This document shows, piece by piece, positions 10,701-18,153 of a DNA stretch of 64,000 nt. The stretch's first letter is position 1; each line of letters starts with the position of its first letter. The notes beneath the pieces are model-generated. The model saw only the letters and a program-made list of their open reading frames with translations. It searched no databases and was not told the origin of the DNA. The translations under genes were made by a program, and so were the position numbers. The DNA is from Myroides odoratus DSM 2801 (lineage in GTDB: Bacteria; Bacteroidota; Bacteroidia; Flavobacteriales; Flavobacteriaceae): contig NZ_CM001437.1 in the NCBI RefSeq assembly GCF_000243275.1, forward strand, positions 1,753,165 through 1,817,164. The letters run 5' to 3'.

Positions 10701-10871
10701 CATCTCTGCTACTGCTTTATTGGTAAAGGTAATGGCCAGAATTTTTCGATACGCATCATCTAATCGATCGACCAAGACAATTTTTAAATATTCTTTTACT
10801 AACGTATGTGTTTTTCCTGAACCTGCAGAGGCATTATATACTGAAAATGAGGCTTTTTCCGCTCTAACCAT
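7719..10871 (-). CDS. AddA-like UvrD-type helicase with PD-(D/E)XK nuclease domain
   Basis: A 1,050-residue superfamily 1A helicase-nuclease. Walker A (NASAGSGKTHTL) lies at residues 13-24, Walker B (FFIDEFQDTS) near 385, GDPKQSIYRWRGG near 430, MTIHKSKGLEFPIVIFP near 735, and motif VI (LYVALTRAEEQLHI) near 815. The last 120 residues form a RecB-family nuclease with DRVLI and LLDYKTGKPEEKY. This is the AddA architecture: a 3'-5' helicase that unwinds broken DNA ends, cuts one strand, and feeds RecA loading. Its partner is the AddB-like protein at 2163-4922. The two genes are normally adjacent; here kbl and an OmpA gene separate them. Confidence 0.9.
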   Translation of the reverse strand: MVRAEKASFSVYNASAGSGKTHTLVKEYLKIVLVDRLDDAYRKILAITFTNKAVAEMKNRILSCLYAFSQKETGNKFQSMLDQLVVETGLKEEEIKKKSERIMKHIIHNYASFDISTIDKFTHKVIRSFAFDLNLPMSFEVSLDSDELLQEAVDSVIAKAGTDEELTKVLIDFSIDKADNDKSWDITRELKEMGALLLNENNREEIALFDEKTLKDFVVTRDYLRKKIEEITNETKQKGQAIWDLLIDKGVDMKSFSRGTFPNHLLAIINDTDKSTQRKYVEFEEVTLLKAAKDRDTIEALLPEVLRQLAVIYQLFAKRLFYQAFLKNITPLSLLNILGIEMQHIQDEKNMLSISQFNAIIHNEIQHQPAPFIYERLGERYRHFFIDEFQDTSVMQWDNLVPLIDNALAGEDFGVKGTLMLVGDPKQSIYRWRGGKAEQFIALSKEDNPFSNPDKEVVVLGKNYRSYSEVIQFNNTFFNGVSSFFTQEDYKHIYEHQSYQEINSKVGGYVNLQFLDERLVDKENEIDKEQLYLQATLATIHRCKEQGFQYSDMVVLTRKRAHGIALANYLTEQEIPILSSDSLLISHATEVRLIMDVLRYIRNKEDKESKTMMLYYIANKRQQEAVHDFIEEGLAFTADAEFEAWLLSKEVVISFDQCRKKSLYEAVEIIVRAFFPTKATSSYVLYFLDIVLERTIKNQYGIGDFILYWEDNNHKFSIPTPEGKDAVQLMTIHKSKGLEFPIVIFPFAEEDYDRSNRDKLWVEFDELDEGIELPKALVDAKKEVKEYGAYAEKLYAEKEQEELLDNINVLYVALTRAEEQLHIITTRDMKTDGEYKNNMSRFFIHYLRQQGLYQEDVNEYAFGDPQRLSKASETALDQNKLIQSVESLFNFNDIKIAEREALMWDTQVGEAIAYGNITHKIMSFIQTEQDIEPAIERALEEGLIVTSDRSSFTQAIQQIIAHPDLQVFFSEGMVYNERMIIGKQKNNLIPDRVLIRENKAYLLDYKTGKPEEKYIKQLAKYEESLQEMGYEVAKKVILYMGVDDLNIIHL

Positions 10872-10930
10872 TGAATTATCCCTTAACTTTTATTAACCCT
10901 TAAGATTTTTTATATTCCATAGAAAATCCC

Positions 10931-10938
10931 TAAATTTG
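10931..10938 (+). promoter_or_regulatory. -7 promoter box of the superoxide dismutase gene
   Basis: TAAATTTG, a perfect TAnnTTTG element, 36 bases upstream of the ATG at 10975. Confidence 0.65.
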
Positions 10939-10974
10939 AATAAAAATAACACTAATCTTTAAATAATACGAATT

Positions 10975-11580
10975 ATGGCTTTCGAATTACCACAATTACC
11001 TTATGCGTATGACGCATTAGAACCACATATTGACGCACGTACAATGGAAATCCACCATACGAAACACCACAATGCTTATACTACTAATTTAAATGCTGCT
11101 ATTGCTGGTACTGAATTAGAAGGAAAAACAATCGAGGAGATTTTAGAGAACCTTGATATGGCTAATGGTGCAGTTCGCAACAACGGTGGAGGTTTCTACA
11201 ACCACAACTTATTCTGGACAGTAATGAGCCCGAATGGTGGTGGAGAGCCAACAGGAGAATTAGCAGATGCAATTGCTAAGGATTTCGGTTCATTTGCAAA
11301 CTTCAAAGAAGCTTTCGCAAAAGCAGGTGCTACTCAATTTGGTTCAGGTTGGGCATGGTTATGCGTTAAAAATGGTAAATTAGAAGTATGTGGTACACCA
11401 AACCAAGACAACCCGCTTATGCCAGGTGTTGCTTGTGGTGGAACTCCAATCTTAGGAATGGATGTTTGGGAACATGCGTACTACTTAAACTACCAAAATA
11501 GACGCCCTGACTATATTTCTGCTTTCTTCAGCGTAATCAACTGGGCTGAAGTTGCTAAGAGATATGCAGCAGCAAAATAA
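10975..11580 (+). CDS. Superoxide dismutase, Fe/Mn family
   Basis: A 201-residue cytoplasmic enzyme of standard length that converts superoxide to hydrogen peroxide and oxygen. The four metal ligands are visible: the first histidine in IHHTKHH (about residue 27), the second in YNHNLFW (about 76), and the Asp and His of DVWEHAYY (about 163-167). The GGGFYNHN and FGSGWAWL segments are typical. Sequence features here cannot decide between iron, manganese or cambialistic use. It is a single gene with its own promoter box and a strong terminator. Confidence 0.95.
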   Translation: MAFELPQLPYAYDALEPHIDARTMEIHHTKHHNAYTTNLNAAIAGTELEGKTIEEILENLDMANGAVRNNGGGFYNHNLFWTVMSPNGGGEPTGELADAIAKDFGSFANFKEAFAKAGATQFGSGWAWLCVKNGKLEVCGTPNQDNPLMPGVACGGTPILGMDVWEHAYYLNYQNRRPDYISAFFSVINWAEVAKRYAAAK

Positions 11581-11608
11581 GACATAAAGAGATTACTCTT
11601 TAGATAGC

Positions 11609-11643
11609 AAAAGGGAAGTATCGGTGATACTTCCCTTTTTTTT
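11609..11643 (+). terminator. Terminator of superoxide dismutase
   Basis: A 14-bp stem (AAAAGGGAAGTATC and complement) with a 3-base loop and a run of T. Confidence 0.9.
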
Positions 11644-11756
11644 ATTTGAAAAACGTAGGTATTCACTCGTTTTCCTTCTAATCTTCTACGTTTTTTTCCC
11701 ACTACGCTACGCTAATTTTTTGTACTTTTCCTATCTATCACTTTTACCTCAAGCAC

Positions 11757-13157
11757 ATGCAATTAGATTACGAACCAGAAAGCACCAGACACAAATCCAA
11801 ACGAAACTACCTCATTATTGGTTTCAACATCTTACTGCTATTTGCATTAATTTATTTTTTACCCTATGAGCCTCAAGTAAATAAAGGACTCGCCTTGCTT
11901 GCCTTTGTTGCTGTACTATGGCTGACCGAGGCATTGCACGTGACAACGACGGCTGTTTTTGTTCCGGTTCTCGCCATTGGATTAGGACTAACTGATGTTC
12001 AACCGGCACTCGTGTCTTTTGCAGATCCCAATATCTTCCTTTTCCTAGGTGGATTCGTATTAGCTGGAGCTTTACACGTACAAAAACTAGACTTGATTAT
12101 CGCCAGTAAGATCATGTACTTGGCCAAAGGGCGATTATCGCACGCCATCTTCTACTTGTTTCTTACCACTGCCATACTCTCGATGTGGATTAGCAATACC
12201 GCTACGGTAGCCATGATGCTTCCACTTGTTATGGGAATATTGAGCCAATTGGATAGAACTCAACACCACAATACTTACGTGTTTGTTCTCTTAGGCATTG
12301 CCTATAGTGCGAGTATTGGAGGCATGGGTACTATTGTTGGAAGTCCGCCCAATGCGATTGTTGCTTCTCAATTGAATCTCTCTTTTGCTGCTTGGTTAAA
12401 AATGGGACTTCCCATGGTTATTATCTTACTGCCTTTGATGATTGCCATCATCTATTTAGTCTTCAAGCCAAAACTGAACTTGCAATTCGAGCATCAGATG
12501 GATGTAATTCCGATGAATACAGACCGCTGGATTACACTAGGGATTTTCTTACTAACAGCCATCTGTTGGATCTTTAGTACCCAAATCAATCCGTTATTTG
12601 CCGCTTTGGTTGGATTTGAAGGTTCTTTCAAGAACTTTGATACCTTCATTGCTTTGGGCGCGTTTATTTTAATCTGCGTCAGTCAAGTATCCCGTTGGAA
12701 GGAATTGCAACACAATGTGGATTGGGGGGTTCTATTATTGTTTGGTGGGGGGTTAACCTTAAGTATGGTTCTCAAAGAATCAGGAGCAAGCAAAGTCATG
12801 GCTGATTTATTGGTCTCCATGATTCACGATAGCTCTTTCTTTGTGATTAGCTTAATCGTTGCTTTCTTTATTGTATTCTTAACGGAATTTACGTCAAATA
12901 CGGCTAGTGCGGCACTCTTAGTTCCAATCTTCTTTTCGATCTCACAAGAATTGGGCATGCATCCCCTTGGTCTTTCCATGATTATCGGACTCGGTGCATC
13001 TTGTGCATTCATGCTCCCGGTAGCCACACCACCCAATGCGATTGTATTTGGTACGGGTAATATTCAACAAAAGGAAATGATGAAAGCAGGGTTTATCTTG
13101 AATATTTTCTGCGCCATTATTATTGCTACGGTTGCTTACTTTTTTTGGTTGGGGTAA
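11757..13157 (+). CDS. SLC13/DASS family divalent anion:Na+ symporter
   Basis: A 466-residue inner-membrane protein with about 11-12 hydrophobic segments. It shows the two SNT signatures of the divalent anion:sodium symporter family, WISNTATVAMMLP near residue 145 and FTSNTASAALLVP near 377, each followed by a helix-entry loop (GMGTIVGSPPNAI and VATPPNAIVFG). These form the sodium- and carboxylate-binding sites, so the likely cargo is a C4/C5 dicarboxylate, citrate or sulfate. The cytoplasmic N-terminus is short. A bidirectional terminator follows, shared with the convergent island gene. Family is firm, substrate is not. Confidence 0.9.
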   Translation: MQLDYEPESTRHKSKRNYLIIGFNILLLFALIYFLPYEPQVNKGLALLAFVAVLWLTEALHVTTTAVFVPVLAIGLGLTDVQPALVSFADPNIFLFLGGFVLAGALHVQKLDLIIASKIMYLAKGRLSHAIFYLFLTTAILSMWISNTATVAMMLPLVMGILSQLDRTQHHNTYVFVLLGIAYSASIGGMGTIVGSPPNAIVASQLNLSFAAWLKMGLPMVIILLPLMIAIIYLVFKPKLNLQFEHQMDVIPMNTDRWITLGIFLLTAICWIFSTQINPLFAALVGFEGSFKNFDTFIALGAFILICVSQVSRWKELQHNVDWGVLLLFGGGLTLSMVLKESGASKVMADLLVSMIHDSSFFVISLIVAFFIVFLTEFTSNTASAALLVPIFFSISQELGMHPLGLSMIIGLGASCAFMLPVATPPNAIVFGTGNIQQKEMMKAGFILNIFCAIIIATVAYFFWLG

Positions 13158-13190
13158 AATATGATATAATCCTCAAATTATTAGATATAA

Positions 13191-13219
13191 AAAAGGGAAG
13201 TGTTGATTACTTCCCTTTT
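13191..13219. terminator. Bidirectional terminator
   Basis: An 11-bp stem (AAAAGGGAAGT and complement, 7-base loop) between the convergent DASS gene and the island gene at 13247. It resembles the terminator at 11609-11643. Confidence 0.8.
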
Positions 13220-13246
13220 GAAAGTATAATTTACTTCTAATAACCA

Positions 13247-14206
13247 TTATTCTTCATTAATTGTCTTACGTATATCTGTATACCTAAAATAGATAAATGA
13301 ATTCATTACGTTAAATTCTAATGGATTATCTTCAGTAGGACCTATCCCCAAGAAGAAAACATATGCTTCATATTCACTATCTTTTGTATCAAGTCTTAAA
13401 CGTTCCAAAGTACTATTAAACACATTATTATAATTATTTCTTATCCTAGTCACCATTGCTTTACTTAATCCTTTTTTCTGTAAGATCACTTTATACCCCT
13501 CATTTCCATTAGTTCTATAACGATATAATTGAAATTCCATTTTATCCTCATCTTCATATAATGCTCCACTTTTAATCAACTTTATAGGAGCATAAAAAAT
13601 TTTATTATCAATATAAGGCTTATGATTTTTACCTGACGTTATATGTCTAAATAAATATTTATATTCAATCTTATTACCTAATACTTCTATTTCTACATCT
13701 CTATTTCGTTCAAAACCGAGATAGAAATCAACTATTCTTTTAATTGAACTTACTTTACTATTCCGTTTCCCATCTTCTGGATCAAAAGACACCTCATCAT
13801 TATATCCAACTCTTCCCGCGCTAGTCGTAGTCCCTTCATCCTCGTTATGTTTCTTTACTTCTACTACACTTTCTTCAATATCATCAGAAACTTCGGGCAT
13901 TACTAATAAAGAAGGATACCCAACAACTTTTAATTCCTTAACTGTTAACTTATGGTTTTTAGCTTTACCTATAAGTCCATTTAACAGCGCTTCTTCACAG
14001 GCTTCAGCATGTTCTTGTCTAGGACTTATACTAAAGTAGGGTATTCTTTTGTTTGTCAATTTATAACTATTAGCTACAACTGCCACTCTACAATTTTCAG
14101 AAGGGCATTGAAACAATACATCATCTTTTGACTTATCTTTCATAATTGTAGGCAGATCTACCGCCCAAATGACTTCTTGAGTATCTACTCGGAATGCTCT
14201 ATCCAT
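13247..14206 (-). CDS. Unknown island protein with an N-terminal Cys/His cluster
   Basis: A 319-residue protein of unknown function. Residues 34-70 contain a C-x4-C-x26-H-x3-C pattern (C34, C39, H66, C70) with the intervening text PYFSISPRQEHAEAC, which looks like a small zinc-binding module similar in spacing to the N-terminal finger of CoiA-like proteins. This is a resemblance only. Residues about 115-155 are acidic, low-complexity and probably a flexible linker. The C-terminal half (about 160-310) is a mixed alpha/beta region with no motif I recognise. No signal peptide or membrane helix is visible, so it should be cytoplasmic. It lies 167 bases downstream of the unknown gene at 14374 on the same strand and may share its transcript. 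Unusually AT-rich codons suggest recent acquisition. Confidence 0.7.
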   Translation of the reverse strand: MDRAFRVDTQEVIWAVDLPTIMKDKSKDDVLFQCPSENCRVAVVANSYKLTNKRIPYFSISPRQEHAEACEEALLNGLIGKAKNHKLTVKELKVVGYPSLLVMPEVSDDIEESVVEVKKHNEDEGTTTSAGRVGYNDEVSFDPEDGKRNSKVSSIKRIVDFYLGFERNRDVEIEVLGNKIEYKYLFRHITSGKNHKPYIDNKIFYAPIKLIKSGALYEDEDKMEFQLYRYRTNGNEGYKVILQKKGLSKAMVTRIRNNYNNVFNSTLERLRLDTKDSEYEAYVFFLGIGPTEDNPLEFNVMNSFIYFRYTDIRKTINEE

Positions 14207-14373
14207 TATGTTTTGATCAAGTTAAGTTAATTATTTTGTTTTTCAACAAGCATGCCTATTTTAATAAAACTTACATTTTATTACATCCAGATAACTCGCA
14301 AAAAAAAACCTACTTATATACAAGACATTATATATAAAGTATATCAGTTGATTCTTTTTTCATTTTTTATTTT

Positions 14374-15831
14374 TTATTCACTCACATATAATATTTCCTC
14401 TTCAAACCAATCACTACCATTTTTAATGCTCTGTATTTCATAAATTCCATCCAACCTAAAATGTCTAATTTTACCTTTTCTTAACAGACAATTTGTTTCT
14501 AACAAAATACTGACACTACTATGGTGTAAAATTGTATTTGAAGTAGTCACCTTTATCTGTTCTGAATCAATAGATATACCAACCATATTATTATCTAAAT
14601 TTAATTTTATAGAGAACATATTATATTCACTAGATAAAATATCCTTTAATTTTTTTTCGTTATTATTCATCGTTTTTCTATTTAAACCAATATCTTCTAT
14701 CAATTTATTTTTATCTGACACAAATAAACTAACCTCCCGAACTTTAATTACACGTTTTGAAAAACGATTAAATTTATCTGCATACGAAATATAATAGTAT
14801 TCCCCCGCTTTAAATTCAAAACTAAATATACTAGTACTTCTTCTATTTAAATAATCAGGAAACCTAGTCCCCCAGAGTTCATTATCAGGTATCTTATTTA
14901 TTTGGCTAACTAAAATAGAATCTTTTTTATTTTTTAATAAATCATCCACTAACGCCATGTAGAAGTAATGCTTAAATGTAATATCCTCAATTTGAACTAA
15001 AGTGTTTCTAATTTCTGTTTTCCCAACATCCAAGCCAATCTCTTCTAATTCAAAAGGTTCCTTTAATTTAATCTGATGATAATAATTACTATCTATATAA
15101 CTTGAATAATCCTCTAGCAAATTTCTTTTATCTGAATTTTCTCCTACCTCTAAACCTAAATCAATTTTATAAAGTGTATCAACCTTTAGATACTCTTCAG
15201 AGTACGTTTTTAATTGAGAATTAAACCATTTACATTTAAACTCCAATAAGGGCTTACCTTCAATCTGACAAAATTTATTTTTTTCATCATAAAATCTATA
15301 ACCAATCACCGTCATTACTGGAGGTAAAAAATCTAAATGATTCGTAACTATCAATTCTCCATTATCTTTTTCTCTATTAATTTTCTCTTTATGTAATTCT
15401 ATATCTACAGATTTAAGAACCACCTTTACATTAAAATAATTACTTTTAATATGAGTCTCAATCTCTTTTACAGTTATCTCTTTATCTTGAGATTCTAATG
15501 TTTTCTTCTTATTTATTTCAAAATTAATATCTATATCATGAAGTAATTTTTTTCGCTCTTCTGCTAAAACTTTATCTTCACACTTTACTAGATCGAGACT
15601 ACTTATTCTTTTACTTTCATATTTACCAGTTTTTGAATTATAATAAACACATTCTAATATTTCACCTATTTTCTCTCTCGTTATGGAGTCAAAATATTTA
15701 TTTTCTGTTCGCTTATTCACAACCATCAAAGGAGAAGTATAATCTGCATATCCCCCAATTTTAATATTTTGATTTCTAGAAGTATAAGGATGCGTTTTAA
15801 AAACAACAACATCACCAAAGTTAAAATACAT
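14374..15831 (-). CDS. Unknown island protein with two YodC-like (DUF2158-type) modules
   Basis: A 485-residue soluble protein, very rich in Lys, Asn, Ile and Glu. Two segments share the pattern of small YodC/DUF2158-like beta domains. Residues 5-84 have GDVVVFK, then PLMVV, then LECVYYN, then SSLDLVKC. Residues about 165-222 have PPVMTV, then FKCKWFN, then EEYLKVDTL. The remainder (about 230-485) is unrecognised; a late RKGKIRHFRLDGI segment weakly recalls the end of WYL domains. Start ATG 15831 lies 39 bases from the -7 box of the divergent ncRNA/RT unit, so the two transcription units share a short control region. The function is unknown; a role in an anti-phage module is inferred only from the RT next door. 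Confidence 0.7.
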   Translation of the reverse strand: MYFNFGDVVVFKTHPYTSRNQNIKIGGYADYTSPLMVVNKRTENKYFDSITREKIGEILECVYYNSKTGKYESKRISSLDLVKCEDKVLAEERKKLLHDIDINFEINKKKTLESQDKEITVKEIETHIKSNYFNVKVVLKSVDIELHKEKINREKDNGELIVTNHLDFLPPVMTVIGYRFYDEKNKFCQIEGKPLLEFKCKWFNSQLKTYSEEYLKVDTLYKIDLGLEVGENSDKRNLLEDYSSYIDSNYYHQIKLKEPFELEEIGLDVGKTEIRNTLVQIEDITFKHYFYMALVDDLLKNKKDSILVSQINKIPDNELWGTRFPDYLNRRSTSIFSFEFKAGEYYYISYADKFNRFSKRVIKVREVSLFVSDKNKLIEDIGLNRKTMNNNEKKLKDILSSEYNMFSIKLNLDNNMVGISIDSEQIKVTTSNTILHHSSVSILLETNCLLRKGKIRHFRLDGIYEIQSIKNGSDWFEEEILYVSE

Positions 15832-15869
15832 AATTATTTAATTTTCGTTAGTAATCACCAAATATAATT

Positions 15870-15877
15870 TATATTTG
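15870..15877 (+). promoter_or_regulatory. -7 promoter box of the ncRNA-RT unit
   Basis: TATATTTG, a perfect TAnnTTTG element. It ends five bases before the left 13-bp repeat at 15882, so transcription should begin at or just inside that repeat. No convincing -33 TTTG element is seen. Confidence 0.65.
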
Positions 15878-15881
15878 TACA

Positions 15882-15894
15882 AACTGCGAATAAA
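15882..15894. repeat. Left arm of the 13-bp inverted repeat
   Basis: AACTGCGAATAAA, exact reverse complement of 16289-16301. No extension of the match beyond 13 bp on either side. Confidence 0.85.
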
Positions 15895-16288
15895 AGCGAT
15901 ATTTACGTTTGTGTGGATTAAAGACATTTTACATGTCTACTTTTTTGCATAGAGGCAATAAAGGCAACAAAATCATAATTTCTTTACAAGTCAAGTCTTT
16001 CTTGATATTTATTTCTTTACCTCTATAGTGGCATACATACCACCAGGAGAAGGAAGAACAAATCATAGATAAGATTTCTAGTAAAGTAACTATTGTGTCT
16101 ATAGAAAGGTCTTTCCCTAAATAAAGCTTTAGGAAGATTGATATTATTGTTATTATTAGCTCCATAATTTGGGGGATATATTTATAATTAGTTATTTTAG
16201 ATACAAAGATAATCGTCAGTCCAATGACCCAGTTACTGGGTACTGATCCAACCACTACAAGGTGTATGTAGTATCATTAGCGTTATTG

Positions 16289-16301
16289 TTTATTCGCAGT
16301 T
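16289..16301. repeat. Right arm of the 13-bp inverted repeat
   Basis: TTTATTCGCAGTT, exact reverse complement of 15882-15894, ending 13 bases before the RT start codon. Confidence 0.85.
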
Positions 16302-16314
16302 GATTTTTAAGATT

Positions 16315-17943
16315 ATGGAAAAACCAATTTGGCTCAAAGAAAAAGGCTATCTTCATCTATCACCTTCATTACAAATCGGCGAGGATTATGAAGAAATTGC
16401 CCAAATAATTCAAAATGAAAAATTTGTAAACAAGTATGCTTTCTATCCCCTAATTCATACCAACATAAAAGATCGAAAATATAAAAAAGGAAACTCTAAA
16501 AAGCATACTTTTGATGACAGAAGTCACACACATTACGATATCCAAACAAAAAAACCAATCAGAAATGCTAAAATTCGTCCTTTACACTATGCAAGTCATT
16601 TTGATGCATTAGTATATAGCTACTATGCTCACATCCTAAATGAAAAGTACATTAAAAAACTAGAGCAAGAACCTTTGTTAAATGAGGCTATTACTGCCTA
16701 TCGAAAAATATTAGTTAATAAAAATTCTACTAGTGGCAAAAGTAATATCCACTTTGCAAAAGAATGTTTTGACGAAATAACATTTAGAGCAGATAACTCA
16801 GAGAATGTACTCGTTTTGGCTTTTGACTTAAAGAGTTTCTTCTCATCTTTAGACCATAAATATTTAAAAGAAAGATGGGCCTGGTTAATTGAAGAGGAAA
16901 AATTACCTAAAGATCATTATAATGTTTTTAAATCTTGTACAAACTTTAGCTATGTTCTACTTGATGATCTTCGTCTAAAAAAAACAAAACAAGGGGGCAA
17001 AAAATTGGGTTTTGATGAGTCTAAACTCGCTGATATAAGAAAAAGAAGAGGGTACAGATCGTTCTTCTATGATAATTCAGATTTCCGAAATCAAATCAAA
17101 GAAGGGAATTTACCAATATATAAAAATCATTTTTACAGAACCTTACCTAATGGCAAAAAAATTAAAATGGGAATTCCTCAAGGGCTTCCTATAAGTGCCA
17201 CATTAGCAAATTTATACCTTTATGAATTTGATCTAACCATTATAAATACTATTGTAAAGCAACAAGGAGGGTTTTATAGACGTTATTCGGATGATATTTT
17301 AATAATTTGTAAACCAGAAGAAGAAATTCAAATAGAAGAATTTGTACTCAACCTAATCAAAAAATACCATATCAAGATTAGTGAAGAAAAGACAGAAAAA
17401 TTCTTATTTAAAAAAAACACTTATAACAAAGCTCAAGACATACGTTTAGAATGCTTTAAGATTCTTAATTCTTCTAAACACATTTCTTCTCATCTAACCT
17501 ACTTAGGTTTTGAGTTTAGAGGGTACAACGTTTGTATAAAGTCCCAAAATCTATCTAAATACTATAGAAAAATAATTTCCACTATAAAAAGAAGAAGTAA
17601 GAGAACAATAAAGCTTATAGATAGTAATCCTGAAACTAAGATTGCTTTATACATGACCCAACTAAAAAAAGTATATAACCTCCCTATAAAAAAACCAAAC
17701 ACTGACATACAAGAACTACGCACATTAAAACGCAAACGTTATAAACTAGTCAAACACTCTGAAGGCTTTTTTCATTTTGAACATTTCCCCATAAAAGATA
17801 AAAAACAAGCTAACTATTATAGCTATGTACTCCGTTGCTGCTCAACTTTTGAAACCAATAGTTTTAAAAAACAGGTAAGAAAAAGAAAACATATCGCTTA
17901 TACTGCCATTAATAAACATTTTACTATTAACACAAAAAAGTAA
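16315..17943 (+). CDS. Defence-type (UG/DRT class) reverse transcriptase
   Basis: A 542-residue RNA-directed DNA polymerase. ATG 16315 is preferred to the TTG at 16300, which lies inside the inverted repeat. The N-terminus KGYLHLS and the segment IRPLHYASHFDALVYSYYA (residues 87-105) are typical of single-gene 'unknown group' RTs that include DRT defence systems. Motif A is FDLKSFFSSLD with D171; GIPQGLPIS lies at 286-294; the active-site box is RRYSDDI with D326 and D327; motif E is YLGFEFRG at 396-403. The last 140 residues are basic and probably form the thumb and RNA-binding part. There is no maturase HNH, protease, nitrilase or integrase domain, and the retron-type VTG segment is not seen. 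The upstream paired-end ncRNA supports a DRT- or retron-like mechanism. Subtype (for instance UG2- or UG28-like) is unresolved. Confidence 0.88.
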   Translation: MEKPIWLKEKGYLHLSPSLQIGEDYEEIAQIIQNEKFVNKYAFYPLIHTNIKDRKYKKGNSKKHTFDDRSHTHYDIQTKKPIRNAKIRPLHYASHFDALVYSYYAHILNEKYIKKLEQEPLLNEAITAYRKILVNKNSTSGKSNIHFAKECFDEITFRADNSENVLVLAFDLKSFFSSLDHKYLKERWAWLIEEEKLPKDHYNVFKSCTNFSYVLLDDLRLKKTKQGGKKLGFDESKLADIRKRRGYRSFFYDNSDFRNQIKEGNLPIYKNHFYRTLPNGKKIKMGIPQGLPISATLANLYLYEFDLTIINTIVKQQGGFYRRYSDDILIICKPEEEIQIEEFVLNLIKKYHIKISEEKTEKFLFKKNTYNKAQDIRLECFKILNSSKHISSHLTYLGFEFRGYNVCIKSQNLSKYYRKIISTIKRRSKRTIKLIDSNPETKIALYMTQLKKVYNLPIKKPNTDIQELRTLKRKRYKLVKHSEGFFHFEHFPIKDKKQANYYSYVLRCCSTFETNSFKKQVRKRKHIAYTAINKHFTINTKK

Positions 17944-18023
17944 CGATACCACCTTTTTCACCTATGGACAAGTCTTTTATAATTAAAATTCACTTAAACA
18001 AAAAAACCAATTTTACATATTAA

Positions 18024-18050
18024 AAAAGCATCAATCTCTCGGTGCTTTTA
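18024..18050. terminator. Terminator in the duplicated purF-tail block
   Basis: A stem AAAAGCA/TGCTTTT with an ATCTCTC-containing loop. It resembles the true purF terminator at 18935-18966 and lies between the convergent RT and TonB_C-like genes. Confidence 0.65.
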
Positions 18051-18068
18051 TATGAAAATTATTTTCTA

Positions 18069-18131
18069 TTAATACGGTTTTTCATCTCTACCTTCGCAGT
18101 TGATGAAGGCGCGGTTGACTACGCGGTTTCC
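18069..18131 (-). pseudogene. Orphan copy of the last 20 codons of purF
   Basis: Read on the minus strand this gives GNRVVNRAFINCEGRDEKPY and a stop, against GNRVVNRAFINYYEGRDEKPY at the end of intact purF (stop at 18987). The copy lacks one codon and has several silent changes but keeps the frame. Homology stops upstream of 18131. It has no start and is not a gene; it marks a recombination or insertion boundary. Confidence 0.85.
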
Positions 18132-18153
18132 TAAATTAGTGAAGATAACTCAA

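Larger units (their letters stand above)
15882..16301 (+). ncRNA. Probable structured ncRNA partner of the reverse transcriptase
   Basis: This 420-base segment has no convincing plus-strand reading frame. Its two ends are a perfect 13-bp inverted repeat (AACTGCGAATAAA at 15882-15894, complement at 16289-16301), so a transcript could close into one long structure as retron a1/a2 repeats do. Internal hairpins are visible: 15922-15938 (6-bp perfect stem, AGACAT arms), a GTGG/CCAC hairpin in the 16028-16050 area, 16110-16137 (CCTAAA/TTTAGG core) and 16217-16245 (ACCCAG/CTGGGT plus an outer CAGT/ACTG pairing). A perfect -7 box sits just upstream and the RT start codon 13 bases downstream. The boundaries are inferred from the repeats. 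Whether it is a template or an msr-msd-like RNA is unknown. Confidence 0.6.

Noticed and set aside
11609..13219. Composite element flanked by the similar AAGGGAAGT terminators at 11609 and 13191
   Set aside because: The shared sequence is only the terminator stem and the enclosed DASS gene looks like ordinary core DNA.
15929..16255. 108-residue minus-strand open frame annotated as a membrane-protein gene
   Set aside because: Starts with GTG, has no promoter box, is hydrophobic as expected for T-rich random frames, and lies inside a segment better explained as a structured ncRNA. Kept only as a low-level finding.
16300..16314. TTG at 16300 as the start of the reverse transcriptase
   Set aside because: It lies inside the right arm of the inverted repeat, and ATG 16315 gives the family-like N-terminus leading to KGYLHLS.
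13191..18131. Prophage or integrative element
   Set aside because: No integrase, phage structural gene, tRNA attachment site or transfer gene is visible; described as an accessory island only.
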